Assembly (NCBI GenBank): GCA_009193035.1
Contig: SWDT01000049.1
Location: 558,001 to 622,000, forward strand
From: Halicephalobus mephisto
Lineage: Eukaryota > Nematoda > Chromadorea > Rhabditida > Panagrolaimidae
Length of the DNA stretch: 64,000 bases
Reading direction: 5' to 3'
Under the pieces are notes generated by a model. That model did no database searches and had not been told where the DNA came from. It saw only the letters and a list, made by a program, of their open reading frames with translations. The position numbers were made by a program, and so were the translations under genes. Position 1 is the stretch's first letter; each line of letters opens with the position of its first letter. Shown here piece after piece: positions 10,320 to 20,893 of this stretch.

Positions 10320-10880
10320 AAAACATAAATATCAAAAAATCCAAATTTTTGGGACACAGATATCTAAAACGTAAATATCAAAAAATCCAAATTTTTTGAA
10401 TACAAATATCTAAAATGTGAATATTAAAAAATCCAAATTTCTGAGATGTGTTTTTTGATACTTCTGTCTCAGATACACATAACTTTTTAAAACACAGATA
10501 TCTAATACGTAAATATCAAAAAATCTAAATTTTTTGAATACAAATATCTAAAACGTAAATATCAAAAAATCCAAATTTCTGAGATGTGTTTTTTGATACT
10601 TCTGTCTCAGATACACATAACTTTTTAAAACATAGATATCTAATACGTAAATATCAAAAAATCCAAATTTCTGAGATATGTGTATCTGAGACAGAAGTAT
10701 CGAAAAATCCAAATTTTTAAGACACATATATCTAAAACGTAAATATCGAAAAACCAAAATTTTTTGAATACAAATGTTTGAGATACAAGTATCTAAAATA
10801 CAAATATTCAGGACACAAGTTTCTGGAATACAAATGTCAAAAAACCAAATGTTTGGGATACAAATATATGAGACACAAGT
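10320..10880. repeat. Tandem repeat with ~40-base period
   Basis: Repeats of the type ATCTAAAACGTAAATATC followed by AAAAAATCCAAATTTTTGA, with longer subrepeats holding CTTCTGTCTCAGATACACA. A 69-codon frame on the minus strand here is a by-product of the period. Confidence 0.65.
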
Positions 10881-11836
10881 ATCGAATTACGTTTTTAATA
10901 ATTGAATTTTTGGATTCATTTTTCTGTTTTTCGATCATGAAATGACCGTTCCAAATGAGGTTAAAGCACCTAAATTTTTCTGAAAATATAAGAATTTCTA
11001 ACAACTGTCAAGTCGATTCTGATTTTTTAAATATGTTTGTTTTCATTGAATATCCATATTACTGTAGCTCTGTTACTATTTCGTTAATTTTATTTATTTT
11101 ATTTATTTTCAGTCATTTTTGAAAAACAAATTAAATCAAAATTTTTCAGAATATTCATTTTCAAAAACGATTTTAACATTTTAAGAATCAAAATCGAATA
11201 CTGTAATTTTTATTTTATATCTTTTTGCCGTCGGCAATTTCGTTGTGCAAAAAATTCTACAGTAATTAATTTTAAATATCCTATTTTTATTAAAAATTAA
11301 TATTTTAAAAAATTTCAGAATTTTGAATTTCAAATAATTTTAAATATTTTAATTTTGGAAGATTTTTATAAAATTATAAAATTTTCAAAATTCTATGAAT
11401 TTACATTAAATTAAAAAATTTCAGAAACTTTTGTAAAAATCTTAAAAGTTTCAAAATTTTTCACTGAATTTTGAAAACATTTTTAAAATTCTAAAATATC
11501 TAAAATTTCGAAAGTATTTTTAAAATTCTAAAATATCTAAAATTTTGAAAGTATTTTTAAAATTCTAAAATATCCAAAATTCCAAATTAATTAAAATCCA
11601 CAAAACTTTCACCAAATTCTAAATTCTACAAAATTCTAATGTAAATATTACTTTTAAAAATCCTTAAAAATCTCCAATTCATAAATCGTCAAAAAATAAA
11701 AATAATGGACAATATCGAAAATCAGAAATTTCATTTCCAATTAAAAAACGATCCGAACAAAATTCTCGTTACTAAAAAAGTAATTTTTTATTCTTATTTT
11801 ATAATAAATTATTCGTTTATAAAGCACTTGAAATAA
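10881..11836. other. AT-rich spacer downstream of the Arp gene
   Basis: Degenerate TCTAAAATATCTAAAATT-type repeats around 11440-11600. No gene recognised. Presumed 3' flank of the Arp gene ends near 11836. Confidence 0.4.
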
Positions 11837-13579
11837 TTACAGCACTTCCTTAAGGTTCACAGCAAGAACATGTTCCACTTCAGATATTTTGCAATCCACA
11901 GGAATAGGGACCTTGTAATTGTCCACAATATCCGTCCAATCCGATAATTTTTTATTCTTTGCGTAATCTTGATTTTTCAAAACCTTATGAGAATAGTTAG
12001 AAATCGATCCATAAATAGCTCCTGAAACAATATTATTCATTATTTGCAAACAATTAATTCTTACCTCCAATCCAGGCATCAAATCTCGAAATAGGGACAT
12101 CTGGACCATTGCCTGGGATAGTCAAAAATCTAACTTCATTGATTAAAGAATTTAAAGCTCCATTTTCTCGTTCTTCTAGAAGTTTTTTCAATTCATTTCT
12201 TATTCGAGGAAACATTCCTTTCAATTCAGACGGACCTCCAGTGACGATAATACGACTAACAAGTTTCTTTCTGTAGTCGATGGGACAATTCTTGAGGCAT
12301 TTGTAAACAAGTTCAGGCAATGAAGGTCGATCATTGTATTTCTCTGGAGTAAAAAAGCATTCCGCAGCTGCTTCTCTGATGAATCCACTGACGATTAAGA
12401 TTTTCTTCCCTAAGGGTAATTCGTAATTCGGCATGAATTTTATATGATCTTCTTTTTTCTCGTAGCTCCAATTCCGAAGCAGAGAACCACGAGAAGTGTT
12501 CGAAACCACACACAGTCCGGAAGCAATATCTTCGGCGAAATTGGTACGATCGAATTCATCCAGATCCTCGTAGTTGAGGTCTTCTAAAGTCCCGTCTTCT
12601 AATTTGACTTTTCCACAAATATCGAAATAGTCCCGAATCTGGCCGAGGAAGTACTTTGAACCGACATCACTCTGTTCCGAAAATCCGAGCAGAATAACTT
12701 GATCACAAACGGGATAAACAGTCGTCTCGTTGTAGCCGATATTCACAACCAAAGCAGTATTAGTACCGTAAGCCATTGTCGTAGTGATTGGAGCAGGAAC
12801 AAGCAGAACATCAGTTACCATCAAACTTCTGTGTTCAAATACAGTATCCACCAGAAGTTGTCTGTCAGCAGAAGGCGTCAGGATATTCTCCACAATCACC
12901 AGTCGTCCTTCTCCCCCATTGTGCAGCATAAATCTAAAAATTAAAAACTGATACGTAAAATTAGAAATTGCTATATGAAATTAGAAATTAAAGTATAAAA
13001 CTACGAATTAATATACAAAAAAATGAAAATTGATATATGAAATTAGAAATTAAAATACAAAAAATGGAAATTGCTATATGAAATTAGAAATAAAAATATG
13101 GAAAGTGAAAATTGATATATGAGAAATTAAAATACGAAAAATAAAATTGATATATGAAAAACTAAAAACTAACCTATTTACAATGGTTTTCATCATAGAT
13201 AAGATTAAGCATTGTTTTTGTTCTTTTGGTAGTCCATTACAAAGCCAATGAACCTTTTTCCCATCATCAGGATTAACAACAATCGAATTCAAAAGTCCTC
13301 GAGGATGATATTCACCTGACATTCCGTACCTCGTCCATCGACCTCCAATTTCAATAACAATTGCCGGTTTCAAATTAAAATAAGTGGCAGCTTCTTGTTT
13401 TTTCTCATAAGATTTCAAAAGAATTGCAGTGCTATCAATTTTGCTCGTTCCCAAGTTATCCATTACATTTTGCATATATTCCCTAAAAATTCATATATGA
13501 AATTTAAAAAATCAAAAGTAACTTACATTCCATTTCTAAACTTGGAAGAACCAACCAACGAAGGTCTATCATTGCTCAT
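11837..13579 (-). CDS. arp-11: Actin-related protein 10/11 (dynactin pointed-end Arp)
   Basis: Homologue of vertebrate ACTR10, called ARP-11 in C. elegans: a subunit of the dynactin complex that sits at the pointed end of the Arp1 filament and aids dynein cargo binding. Exons are 13579-13527, 13482-13174, 12933-12065 and 12021-11837, giving 471 residues (human about 417). The actin fold is visible in order: AIVIEIGGRWTRYG (phosphate-1 region), LVVNIGYNETTVYPV (phosphate-2), CPIDYRKKLVSRIIVTGG and RFDAWIGGAIYGS near the C-terminus. Residues typical of ATP hydrolysis in actin are poorly kept, as in this family. Frame continuity across every junction supports the model (for example NG-M at exon 1/2 and NR-F at exon 2/3). 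Start ATG 13579 is the first in its frame after an acceptor-like TTTTAG. Confidence 0.88.
12944..13165. repeat. Short repeat filling an Arp gene intron
   Basis: Units such as GAAATTGATATATGAAATT recur about every 35-45 bases in the intron between exons 2 and 3. The same ATTGATATATGAAA core fills an intron of mlh-1 3.9 kb away. Confidence 0.55.
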
Positions 13580-13621
13580 TTCTGAGGATTCAGAAGGACG
13601 GTCATCTAAAACAAGAAATCG

Positions 13622-13720
13622 CAAAAGGAAAAAGGAAAGATTGCATTCGGAACACTTTGCCAAATGTATGAAAGAGAAAAGATTGCACTCGGAACACTTT
13701 GCCAAATGCATAGAAAAAGA
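13622..13720. repeat. Two-copy 46-base direct repeat
   Basis: GATTGCATTCGGAACACTTT followed by GCCAAATG occurs at 13640 and, with one change, at 13683. It lies in the presumed 5' flank of the Arp gene. Confidence 0.55.
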
Positions 13721-14288
13721 AGGGGTAGATTCGCTTTGGTACTGCTAAAGTGGAATATTCCACTTTCCAGTTGTAAAGGTTTCTGACCTTTTCCCTTAAT
13801 TGATAGTTGTTAACTGGTCACTTTATTCCAGCAGTCAACAATACAAAGTAATTAAGAACAACTCTTCGCGACTTGGTCTGGCTCCCTGTTGTCGCTCCTG
13901 AATTCCTCCTCTTCTGCCTGTCGATTGGCACGCAAATTGAGTTCCTGCATCTCAAAGGTTTTCGTGCTAAGAGTCTTCTCGCTTTCTGCGACACCAGTAG
14001 GAAAGTAACTATGAACCAAAATAAACAAAGATCACAACAGAATGCTCTTTATCTGAAAAAATTTAATTTTCTTCTGTGTTACTTATTGGAGTATTCATCT
14101 TTGGAGTTCTTTCCCAACAGTATCTATCGCAATCCCAGCATCCATTAGTTCAGTGATGTTAGCTTGGGCTCCTGTAGGAAACGCGGCTTCTATTCTATTC
14201 GCAATGACTGTTTACAGAAAAAAAATTAATTTCACTTATAACTTGTAACCGAAAAAACTACAGTAATATAGCTTACTATCAGACATTA
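13721..14288 (-). other. Intergenic segment with possible coding relics
   Basis: Two minus-strand stretches of higher GC read as plausible peptide: about 14200-14110 (NRIEAAFPTGAQANITEL) and about 14010-13865 (EMQELNLRANRQAEEEEF). They are separated by stops and have no clear splice connection. They may be remnants of a retroelement or a dead gene. I do not recognise a family. Confidence 0.25.
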
Positions 14289-14735
14289 AAGATAGGATTG
14301 TCATTTGTCCGGACAAATTGAAAAATGAACAACCTTGCTTAGTCAATTTTCTCAAAGTTAATGTTGGATCGGGCATTATCTATTTGAGTGGAAGTTTGTA
14401 CAACTTTGGTCCCGAAGGGAAATACCCTGAGGACGAACGAAAGACATACGATTGCTGATTGGCGGCAATTTGAAGATTACGCAATATTTTTAAAAAAGTT
14501 GTGATTTATCTCATGCCCTTGGCTTTATAAAATTATTTCTCTATATTTTTGTCTACACGCGGATCCGGATTTCCCAGCGACGATCCAATAGTTAAAATAT
14601 TAGATATTAATTTTTTTTATTAAAAAATAAATCACTTTCTATTTTCACTTTGTCAAAGTTAGTTTCTAAGGTTGTCATTGAAAAAATTGAGCAAGTTGTT
14701 CATTTTTCAATTTACCTAGGCAAGTTACAACTAAT
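14289..14735. mobile_element. Old inverted-repeat element interrupted by a solo LTR
   Basis: Left arm 14289-14361 and right arm 14651-14735 are inverted copies (core GTTGTTCATTTTTCAATTT) of roughly three-quarters identity over about 60 bases. Between them sits a later LTR insertion (14362-14590). No transposase is present, so this is a MITE or a solo remnant. Confidence 0.5.
14362..14590. mobile_element. Solo LTR with 5-base target duplication
   Basis: 229 bases beginning TGTTGGATCG and ending CGATCCAATA, inverted termini as in retroviral-type LTRs, flanked on both sides by GTTAA (14357-14361 and 14591-14595). It shares GGTCCCGAAGGGAAATACCC and other words with the copy at 44461. No internal retroelement genes are nearby, so it is most likely a solo LTR. 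Confidence 0.65.
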
Positions 14736-14928
14736 TAAAAACGAATAATTACAACTTTTACTGTACTCTCAACCACAGTTATCACAATCGTTTTCAGAAT
14801 CCCAACTGTGGACGAAAAATATAATTTTCAAATTTCCTCAAATTACAATTCCGTTTCCAAATGTTGATCGGATATCCCCTTAGGCATCGATTTATTTTCG
14901 ACTAAAAATTCTCAATTTTGCAAAACAT

Positions 14929-17741
14929 TTAACACCGTTCAAAACACTTATAAAGCATCACAGAATCTCCAGCTGTTGTAAATTTCACAAACGAACTTCC
15001 AGGGTTGTATTCTGCACAAAGTTTGGCAATATCCAAATGAGTCCATTTTTCAGCAATTCCGGGAATGTTGTCGAAGTAGCCAGCAATGGATTTAGAAATA
15101 CTGTAAACATTACAAATTATAGATTCACGAATTTCATCCATTGAATTACTGTAGACATCAAAAGGAATAATTTTAGGAAGCAAAAAAATAAAAGGTTCAA
15201 ATATTTCTTTTTTATTTTCAAAAATCAAAGGCACACCAGACAAAACCACGTCATCATCGGTCAGCTTCAATTCCAAAGAAAAAACAATTTTAAAAATATC
15301 TATGTATTCATTTTTCAAATTTGTCCAATTTTGAGGAATATCCATGTAAATTTCAGGAAATTCTTTGTTAATATATTTTTTATAAGAATACAGACCACTA
15401 GTATCTCCAACCATTTTTAAATTACAAATATTTTCCATAAAAATCTGAAAATAAATAAATAAACAATTTTTTAAAATTTTCTTACTTGAAAAATATATTC
15501 TTGAAGAACAACAACGAAAGGAGTAACGAAGAATTCTGCTTTATGTTGAAAATAAAAATAATTTGAACCATCAACTTTGGAAATTTTCACATTTACGGAT
15601 TTTCTTATTTTTTCGGTCCAAAAAGGTTCAGTGTTTTTTTTCCATATAGGAAAAGGTTCAGAAATACTTTGTACAATTTTTTCAACAACAAAAGCATCAC
15701 GATCCAAATCCCGAATTGAGAGATTACCGTATACAAGATAGGATTCAGGAACGATTAATTGACGTAATTGAAGTTGTTTCTTTTTTTCTGGAAGATTTTC
15801 ATCAATGTTGAAATTCAGCACTTCAAAAACGAAAAGTCGCGATTTTCCGTTCATCGAAGAAGCATAAGAATAATAAACTTTCTTAGGTGAATAAATTTTC
15901 TCTTCTACAGTACTGAGAACAGGAACATAGGAAATAACTCTGTACATTGTGCAAACCGCCGTAGGCACAGGAACCACAACCGGAGCCAAAACGGGAATTT
16001 TCTTGACTACTTGAGAAATCTTCGTCGTTTCATTATGGAAAGAAATAATTGAATTAGAATTTCCTATTTTGTCTGATTGTTGAACGAAAGAATGGAGTGT
16101 TCTTTGAGAATGATCAATGCGGATTTTCTGAGATGGATTTGGAACATTAGAATAAGAAGTAGATCCACGAAGTTCTTGAGAATTCCGATCCCAAGGATCT
16201 GCAGAACAAGAAGTCGGGATATTTTTTGGATAAAAATCATCGTTCTGACTATCAGGAACAACTGAACGGTTCTGACTACTGTCGATTTTGGAAATATAGC
16301 TTTTGTGGTCATCACTAGCAGAAAAGTGGTTTCGAATGTCATTAACAATAAGCCGATCAGATTGGGAGAAAGAAGTCACAGGTCCTACTCCTCCTACTTC
16401 GTTACTTCCGTGAATTTCATCAATCTTCAAACCGAAACATTCGACTACATTGTCAACCAGTTCTCCGCCGTCACGCATGTGGACCATGTGCTTCGTGGGG
16501 CTCACATGAACGTCGATGAAAGACGGATCTAGCTGAAATGGATGTTGGAAAAATTAAGAAAATTAAAATTACCTCAAAAACACAAATGATAATTTTTACA
16601 TAAACACCGGCATCAGTCAAAGCTTGATTAAACCGAGCCATCAGACCCGGAACTTCGACTAACCTTTGATTGACGAAAGTAATACATTCTGGATTCTTAT
16701 TTCCACCTTTGGGATTTGGCTGGATATCAGCAAAAAATAATTTTCCACGGAATTCAGAATCTTCAGATGTCGTCATGTCCATCTCGTGTAAGTTACATCC
16801 AAGAACAGATTCCATCCAAACTTTGTGATCAAGAATTGGACTGTCATCAAACACTGGAGATCGGAAGGCCACTTCGTTAGTGTACAATATCAATTTTATG
16901 TTCGGAAGAATGAGGGCATAATCACGAATCAATGCAGTAATCTGAAGAGTCGATCTTTTAACATTCGAGAGAGTGAAAGATGAAAACAGTCCAGTGACAT
17001 GAATTTGAGTTCCTTTTTCCAAGTTATCCTCAGGTGTGACAACTCTGTTAGAACCTGAAAGAGATGAGATTGATATACAGAAGGAAAAAAGAATTGATAT
17101 ATGAAACTATTAGAGGGAATTGATATATGAAACATTAGAGGGAATTGATATATGAAACTATTAGAGAGGGTTGATATATGAAACTATCAGAGAAAGAATT
17201 GATATATGAAACTATTGGAGAGGGTTGATATATGGAAAAAATAGAAAATTGATATATGAAGGCAGAAAAGAGAAGACTGATATGTGGAAATTTAAAAAAT
17301 CGTACCTTCGACAAAAACCCGTACTCCTTGTTGATTTTCTTCTCTTCGGCTGATAATTACGACTTTACCGGCAGTTGCCATCGACGACAATGCTTCTCCG
17401 CGGAATCCGAAGGTTTTGATTTGATAGACATCTTCCACAGACTTGATCTTCGATGAATGGAAACGGGTAGCGATCTTCTGGGCATCTTCGGGATGGATTC
17501 CACATCCATCGTCCTAAATAAAGTTATCAACTATGATTATAAAAAAACTAACTTTGATAGTGATTCCCGTGTATCCGCCGTCTCTAAGAGTGATCGTGAT
17601 TGACTTAGAACCGGCATCGACAGAATTCTCCAGGAGCTCCTTGACGGCATTCCAGGGCTTCTGAATGACTTCTCCTGCTGCAATCCTGTTCACCACTTCT
17701 GTAGGCAAAGCTTGAATCCTTCGGGGAGTTGGATCAGACAT
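14929..17741 (-). CDS. mlh-1: DNA mismatch repair protein MLH1
   Basis: MutL homologue 1, the nuclear mismatch-repair ATPase that pairs with PMS2/PMS1-type partners. Five exons: 17741-17553, 17513-17306, 17054-16573, 16532-15486 and 15444-14929, giving 813 residues (human 756). The N-terminal GHKL ATPase shows all motifs: [11 protein letters not shown] (Glu35, Asn39), [10 protein letters not shown] (from residue 64) and [12 protein letters not shown] (residues 97-108). The transducer domain ends in [11 protein letters not shown], like MLH1 VHPTKHEV. A long variable Ser/Asn-rich linker follows, then the C-terminal dimerisation domain. The protein ends in FERC, the extreme C-terminus diagnostic of MLH1. 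Every exon junction keeps the frame. An E2F-like site precedes the start. Gene appears intact. Confidence 0.97.
17060..17275. repeat. 25-base repeat in mlh-1 intron 2
   Basis: About seven units of GAATTGATATATGAAACTAT followed by TAGAG. The intron (17305-17055) is otherwise ordinary, with AG acceptor TTTCAG. Confidence 0.7.
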
Positions 17742-17799
17742 TGTAAAAAAATCAACAAACACTGAAAACTAAAAAATTTAAATTTAAAATTGTGTTAAA

Positions 17800-17814
17800 T
17801 TTCGCGCGGGAAAA
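17800..17814. promoter_or_regulatory. E2F-like palindrome upstream of mlh-1
   Basis: On the minus strand TTTTCCCGCGCGAAA, about 60 bases before the mlh-1 ATG. It matches the E2F consensus TTTSSCGC on both strands and is the only such GC-rich word in this AT-rich flank. Mismatch-repair genes are E2F targets in other animals; function here is inferred. Confidence 0.5.
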
Positions 17815-18440
17815 TTACGTAGAGATTTGGTTGAAAACGAACAAGTTTGGTCATTTGAATTAATTTTCGAAAAAATTGTGAAATTATACATTAAAAAAAC
17901 TGAATTCCGGGTTATGTGACGTTTCTGTTTTGAACATTTATATTTTAATTTTACAGTTGGAATTGAGCAAAAATATTAATATAATGAAATCCATAGATTC
18001 TGAATCTAGAATCAAAATTAAAGATGAAAATCATAAAGAACAGGAGATACTAAAGGATCCTATTTTTTTGGAAAAGAAATTTTTTAAGAAAATACTTCTG
18101 TTTTTACTTATTACACGACAAAAAACTTATTCAAAAAGTAAAGATTATATCATGTGGGATTATCCTTGAAGATGTCCTATTAAACTTGTTCACTTTTTTA
18201 CTTTTTATTCCTATTTCACGCGAAATCAAAATTTGCACAAGTACGAAATAATTAATTGTAGTTGTTTTCTCCTTTGACCCATCTAAACTTATTCAATGTA
18301 ATTAAGTAACTTCAAAGTACATCTTTTCATTTCTTGTTTTAACGCTGAAGAAATTAGAGGTAAATTTCGAATTTTCTAAAATCAGAAGTTCCACATTCTT
18401 CCCGATATAATCTGACGTTGATATTTCTTCTTTAAACCCT
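17815..18440. other. mlh-1 upstream flank, includes a dispersed repeat
   Basis: Bases 17890-18020 share TGTGACGTTTCTGTTTTGA- and CATAGATTCTGAATCTA-like words with the repeat array at 62.05-62.5 kb. A 79-codon frame at 17930-18169 overlaps this repeat and is not considered a gene. Confidence 0.4.
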
Positions 18441-18638
18441 TGTTGGGACTCGAAGAGACGTCATACAGATGACGCTCCCTGAATTGTTGGTCTTAGCACG
18501 ACTACCGTAACCTTACGAGGTTTATGTTATTGTGTGGTTGTTATGGGGCGATATAATAATAAGATTGTGACTCGTTGTTCTGTAAAGACTTCAGTGTCTG
18601 TTTCCCTACGTTACAGTGTCCCTTAGGAAGTCACAACA
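18441..18638. mobile_element. Solo LTR-like element with 5-base target duplication
   Basis: 198 bases starting TGTTGGGACT and ending AGTCACAACA, flanked by the direct repeat ACCCT (18436-18440 and 18639-18643). Ends and duplication length fit an LTR. Its interior differs from the 14.4 kb family. No internal genes. Confidence 0.6.
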
Positions 18639-18885
18639 ACCCTCACTGAATTCAATCACTTATGTACTACAAAAGCAGGTATTGATTGTACTGTATTTTC
18701 AGATAATGATTTTTCTCTATTGTTTAGTATTTTTCCAATTCTGATCACGATAATGATGGACATAAAAGACAGCAAACTTTTTAAAGATTTATTTGATCGA
18801 TTTAAATTGAGTTTATTTTTAATTTATTCAGAATTAAAAATTCATGATTTTTTATATTCTACGTAAGATGGAAGGGGTTTTGGTA

Positions 18886-19045
18886 GTGTTCTCCATCAAA
18901 GCTTGTGAAACAACTATTGAAAGGTCTTTATGGATTTAAAGTCTATATTCGAGAGGTGGTCATGGAATCTAATGATGACATAGATTATTATTCATATTTG
19001 ACTTTAGATCTTTTGTTTTTTCTGAACTTGGAGGTATGTGATTGA
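18886..19045 (+). other. Unassigned open segment, exon-like
   Basis: Open frame of 52 codons following GGTAG and including KQLLKGLYGFKVYIRE; GAG|GTATGTG at 19031-19040 could be a donor. No ATG near its start and no recognisable family. It abuts the last exon of the opposite-strand gene. It may be a relic. Confidence 0.2.
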
Positions 19046-19048
19046 CAC

Positions 19049-19823
19049 TTAGCTGTATCGGCAACCTAAAACGAGAGTTGTGAATTGAATTAAATTAATT
19101 TGAAATAAACTTACATTGACTCATCACACAAGCCAAGTTACTACCGTACTTGGTGCAATCTGTATAACTACTACAACTGTACTGAGAAGTCTGGTAACTC
19201 GTAATAGTGGAGCACAATGGAAGAGTTCCGGAGGAAGTCGGGTTTGTACAGCAATAGTTGTTGATACAGTAACTGACAATTGATGGATTTCTTATCTGGC
19301 AGTCCGAGTAGGTGCTGCATCCGGTGGAAACGACAGTTCCTCCGTTAGTACACTGGCTTCCTGTAGTTGTGTTCGTGCAGCAGACACTATTAAGACAGAC
19401 GGAGGAAGGGCCGTATGAAGTTTGGCAATTAGAAGTGGCTGTACATCGGATCCCGGTATCTGATCCTCCGTTGGTGCATAACTTAGTCAATTTTGTAGAG
19501 CAACAATAGCCGTTGATACAAGCACTGTTGGGGATGTAGTTTTGGCAATCCAGATAGTTACTGCAAGTCCTGCTCAGATAGACACTATCCCCAGGGCATT
19601 GGGTGCTTGAAGTTCCTCCGATACAGCAGATTCCACTCACACAGCTTGCTGTAGGTCCGGCATAAGTCTGACAGGTAGACGTCGTGGTACAGGGGATTCC
19701 GGTGTAAGTCCCACCGTTAGAGCAAATTGATTGTCGTTTATTTCTGATCTTAATCAGATCATTGGATTTCCCATCGGAGAATCCAATAAAGAAAATAAGG
19801 AAGAGAATTACAAAACACTGCAT
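19049..19823 (-). CDS. Secreted protein with five six-cysteine modules
   Basis: Two exons: 19823-19115 and 19065-19049, giving 241 residues. A signal peptide (CFVILFLIFFIGFSDG) is followed by a basic KRQ site and five repeats of about 40-45 residues. Each repeat has the pattern C-x(10-12)-C-x(5-6)-C-x(8-10)-C-x(4-6)-CC and often starts C-x-NGG. The uninterrupted frame of exon 1 would stop at 19095 with a single final Cys (QCKF). Splicing at AAT|GTAAGT to the acceptor at 19066 gives SQCCRYS instead, which restores the CC that ends every other repeat; I therefore prefer the spliced form. It resembles nematode extracellular Cys-rich repeat proteins, but I cannot name the domain with confidence. 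Function unknown; a secreted or cuticular role is a guess. Confidence 0.75.
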
Positions 19824-20400
19824 CCGGAAAAAATTGAAAATGTGATTGATGGTTTATTTTTATGTTAAATTCAGTTTCCCAAGTTTGTTCAGCTGATGAC
19901 CTTGAGTCTTTTCGAGAACAATCACGTCAGCACACGGAAATAACAAAGGAAACGGATTGTTTGGCTTTCTGGATGAGGATTTATGAATTTCGAAGCAGTA
20001 TTGGTTTTTTATAGATCAATAAGTGAAAATTCAAACGAAACCAATATTTCAACAATATACAGATTTTTTTTAATTTTTAATTTTTGGAAAAGAGATCATC
20101 TTCGTTTTCTGGATAATTACTAAGACGAACATTAAATAGCAAATTTATCAATTTTTATTAAAGATAAAATTTAAAAATAATATAAAATTTAATTTAAATT
20201 GGTAAAACAGTTTAATTTTTCATCGAATAATGCATTCCATATTATAATCTGAATTCTGATAGTTTGAAAATCCTTAAATTCAGAACTTTGGAAACCTCAG
20301 AATTTCGAAATCTGATCATATTTCTGAATCACTACTTTTCTATTTCTATTTATTCCCATATCGCACATTCAAAGTTCACAAACAACACCAAAGTTAAACT
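19824..20400. other. Upstream flank of the cysteine-repeat gene
   Basis: No clear promoter motif. Becomes AT-rich after 20040. Nothing else recognised. Confidence 0.4.
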
Positions 20401-20620
20401 TCCTTGTACCTTTGATCCAACTCATCCGTAGGTGCGAGTCTTCTGTTCCTAGGACCTTGGGATTCTTCTTATCATCTAGCTTGTTTTCTGGTCAACCGGG
20501 CCTCTAATGAGAGATATGCAGAGGGCTTCGCTTCTTTAGCCTACAAGCAGCTTACGGGCTAGGCTTCTAGCTGCCGGTCTCCGGTCGGGAATCGAACCCG
20601 GGTCTCGTGAATTTAAGTCA
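20400..20620 (-). repeat. tRNA-derived fragment, possibly a 5'-truncated SINE
   Basis: On the minus strand, 20618-20575 reads as an anticodon-arm-like hairpin GTGA-CTTAAAT-TCAC followed by GGGTTCGATTCCC, a perfect Pol III B box and T arm. The D arm and acceptor 5' strand are missing: AT-rich DNA lies there. Unrelated GC-richer sequence continues after the T arm to about 20400. This fits a truncated tRNA-derived SINE or a half tRNA pseudogene, not a working tRNA. Confidence 0.4.
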
Positions 20621-20720
20621 CTACTTTTATTGTTAAAAAATGATCAGTTTTCACGTTACAATCGATTTGAGCTCTTTCAAAATCGACAAATTTTCTTAAT
20701 TTTTTTTGAACAATGTTATA

Positions 20721-20893
20721 CAGTAGGATTTGGATATAAGATACCCCTGCTATAACATATCTCTTGTTACAGCATACAGTCTGAATGAGTGAGGTTAGTC
20801 TGTCTTCGAATTTATCTCTGCTATAATATATCCTTTGTTATAATATACGCTGTGCCTATTCCTAAGAGGGTATTTTATATCCAAGTTCGACTG
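20721..20893. mobile_element. Tc1/mariner-type MITE with TA target duplication
   Basis: 173 bases with terminal inverted repeats of about 28 bases: CAGTAGGATTTGGATATAAG at the left and the near-complement CTTGGATATAAAATACCC (minus strand) at the right. Termini are CAGT/ACTG and both flanks are TA, the target of Tc1/mariner elements. No transposase. Two nearly complementary open frames here are artefacts. Confidence 0.65.

Noticed and set aside
13395..13748. 117-codon plus-strand frame
   Set aside because: Antisense to Arp gene exons 1-2 and running into a 46-base direct repeat.
11837..17741. Operon of the Arp gene and mlh-1
   Set aside because: The gap of 1.35 kb is filled with transposon insertions, far above the ~100 bases usual for nematode operons.
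17930..18169. 79-codon frame upstream of mlh-1
   Set aside because: It overlaps a dispersed repeat also present, with stops, at 62 kb.
20575..20620. Complete tRNA-Leu gene
   Set aside because: Only the anticodon arm and T arm are present; D arm and acceptor stem are missing.
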